Shown here in pieces: positions 5,468 through 6,191 of a stretch of DNA of 6,191 nt (position 1 is the stretch's first letter; each line of letters opens with the position of its first letter). Source of the DNA: a bacterium. Lineage in GTDB: Bacteria > JAMORN01. Below the pieces are notes generated by a model. It was not told the origin of the DNA. It saw nothing but the letters and a program-made list of their open reading frames with translations, and did no database searches. Location of the stretch: NCBI GenBank assembly GCA_027063545.1, contig JAMORN010000158.1, positions 1-6,191 of the forward strand. Reading direction: 5' to 3'. Position numbers and translations under genes: made by a program.

Positions 5468-6191
5468 TTAAAATAAAGACTCTAATTTTTCAAAGAATGT
5501 TGGAAAAGAAGTCTCTATCCATTCAGAATTTTTTATCAATACTCCTTCCTCTGATGCAAGTCCCAATACTGCAAAACTCATAGCTATTCTATGATCCCCG
5601 AAACTATCAACAATTCCACCTTTTACTCTACCATTTGTTCCTTTTACTAAGAAACTACCCTGTGATAATTCCCTACTATCTACACCTACATTATTTAAAT
5701 TAACAACTACTGACTTTATTCTATCTGTTTCCTTTACCCTTAACTCTTCAACATCTTCAAAAATAGTTTCCCCTTCAGCAAAAGCAGCTGCCACAGATAA
5801 AATTGGAATCTCATCAATAATAGATGGAATAATAGCCCCACCTATATTTATTCCCTTTAATTTAGATGGCTTAACTATTATATCACCAATAGGCTCTTTA
5901 TCTTCATTTCTTACATTAACTATCTCTATATTCGCTCCCATTTCTTTTAAAACACCTATAAAAGCGCTTCTTGTTGGATTTAATAAAATATCCTTTATTA
6001 CTACCTCTCCATCTTTTACTATTAACCCAGCAACAACAAAAAAAGCTGCACTTGATACATCACCGGGTACATAAAAATTCCTAGCTCCTTTTAATTGTTG
6101 TCTAGTAATAGATATATGTCTAATTCCATTTATATTTTCTATTTCAATCTTTCCTCCAAAAAATCCTATCATTCTTTCTGTATGATCCCTT
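5468..6191 (-). CDS. aroA: 3-phosphoshikimate 1-carboxyvinyltransferase (EPSP synthase), C-terminal part, 5' end outside window
   Basis: The frame is open from the right edge to TAA at 5468-5470, 240 residues. The visible start RDHTERM is the conserved internal motif (S)RDHTERM, so the ATG at 6172 is internal and the gene continues outside; full-length enzymes have about 420-430 residues. Further motifs, numbered from the first full codon, are GDVSSAAFFVVAG near 44, DEIPILSVAAAFAEG near 125, LRVKETDRI near 150 (the conserved Glu and Arg of the phosphoenolpyruvate site) and DSFGDHRIAMSFAV near 195. The enzyme joins phosphoenolpyruvate to shikimate-3-phosphate in the cytosolic route to aromatic amino acids. 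The frame is uninterrupted, in contrast to the broken operon that follows 58 bases downstream on the same strand. No clear terminator was seen after it. Confidence 0.93.
   Translation of the reverse strand, partial: RDHTERMIGFFGGKIEIENINGIRHISITRQQLKGARNFYVPGDVSSAAFFVVAGLIVKDGEVVIKDILLNPTRSAFIGVLKEMGANIEIVNVRNEDKEPIGDIIVKPSKLKGINIGGAIIPSIIDEIPILSVAAAFAEGETIFEDVEELRVKETDRIKSVVVNLNNVGVDSRELSQGSFLVKGTNGRVKGGIVDSFGDHRIAMSFAVLGLASEEGVLIKNSEWIETSFPTFFEKLESLF

Overview
The window is very AT-rich (clearly below about 30% G+C by eye) and has strong AGGAGG-type Shine-Dalgarno sites and short intergenic gaps. It also has several Fe-S/MinD-type ATPases. This points to a low-GC anaerobic bacterium. A Spy/CpxP-like secreted protein gene next to an ECF sigma factor suggests a two-membraned (diderm) cell; a Fusobacteriota-like or diderm Firmicute host is my guess, not something the sequence proves.

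Layout, left to right. (1) Positions 3-260 (+) hold the C-terminal end of an unrecognised gene, closed by a strong intrinsic terminator at 268-325. (2) Positions 370-1299 (+) hold a TtuA/Ncs6-type tRNA 2-thiolation enzyme. (3) Positions 1296-3985 on the minus strand form a tight four-gene operon, read right to left: a small NifX/Orange-protein-like domain protein, a MinD-type ATPase with an inserted two-cluster ferredoxin, a SAM-dependent methyltransferase, and a second MinD-ferredoxin ATPase. Its last stop codon overlaps the stop codon of the ttuA-like gene. (4) Positions 4085-5409 on the minus strand carry what was a three-gene operon: an ECF sigma factor, a small single-pass membrane protein with an acidic tail, and a Spy/CpxP-like secreted protein. 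All three are broken by frameshifts or a nonsense codon. (5) From 5468 to the right edge (minus strand) lies the C-terminal part of aroA (EPSP synthase), which continues beyond the window.

The two MinD-ferredoxin ATPases, the NifX-like protein and the methyltransferase resemble the neighbourhood of the Orange Protein (Mo-Cu cluster) system of sulfate reducers. They probably cooperate in assembling or inserting a metal-sulfur cluster, or in a redox-linked ATPase cycle; the exact role is not known.

The most notable observation is the decayed ECF sigma operon. Five separate lesions lie in about 1.3 kb, while about 4.3 kb of recognisable neighbouring genes read without interruption. The reconstructed proteins make clear family sense, and all three ribosome binding sites plus a consensus -10 box survive. 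This suggests recent loss of an envelope-stress type circuit, unless homopolymer slippage or local assembly error explains it.
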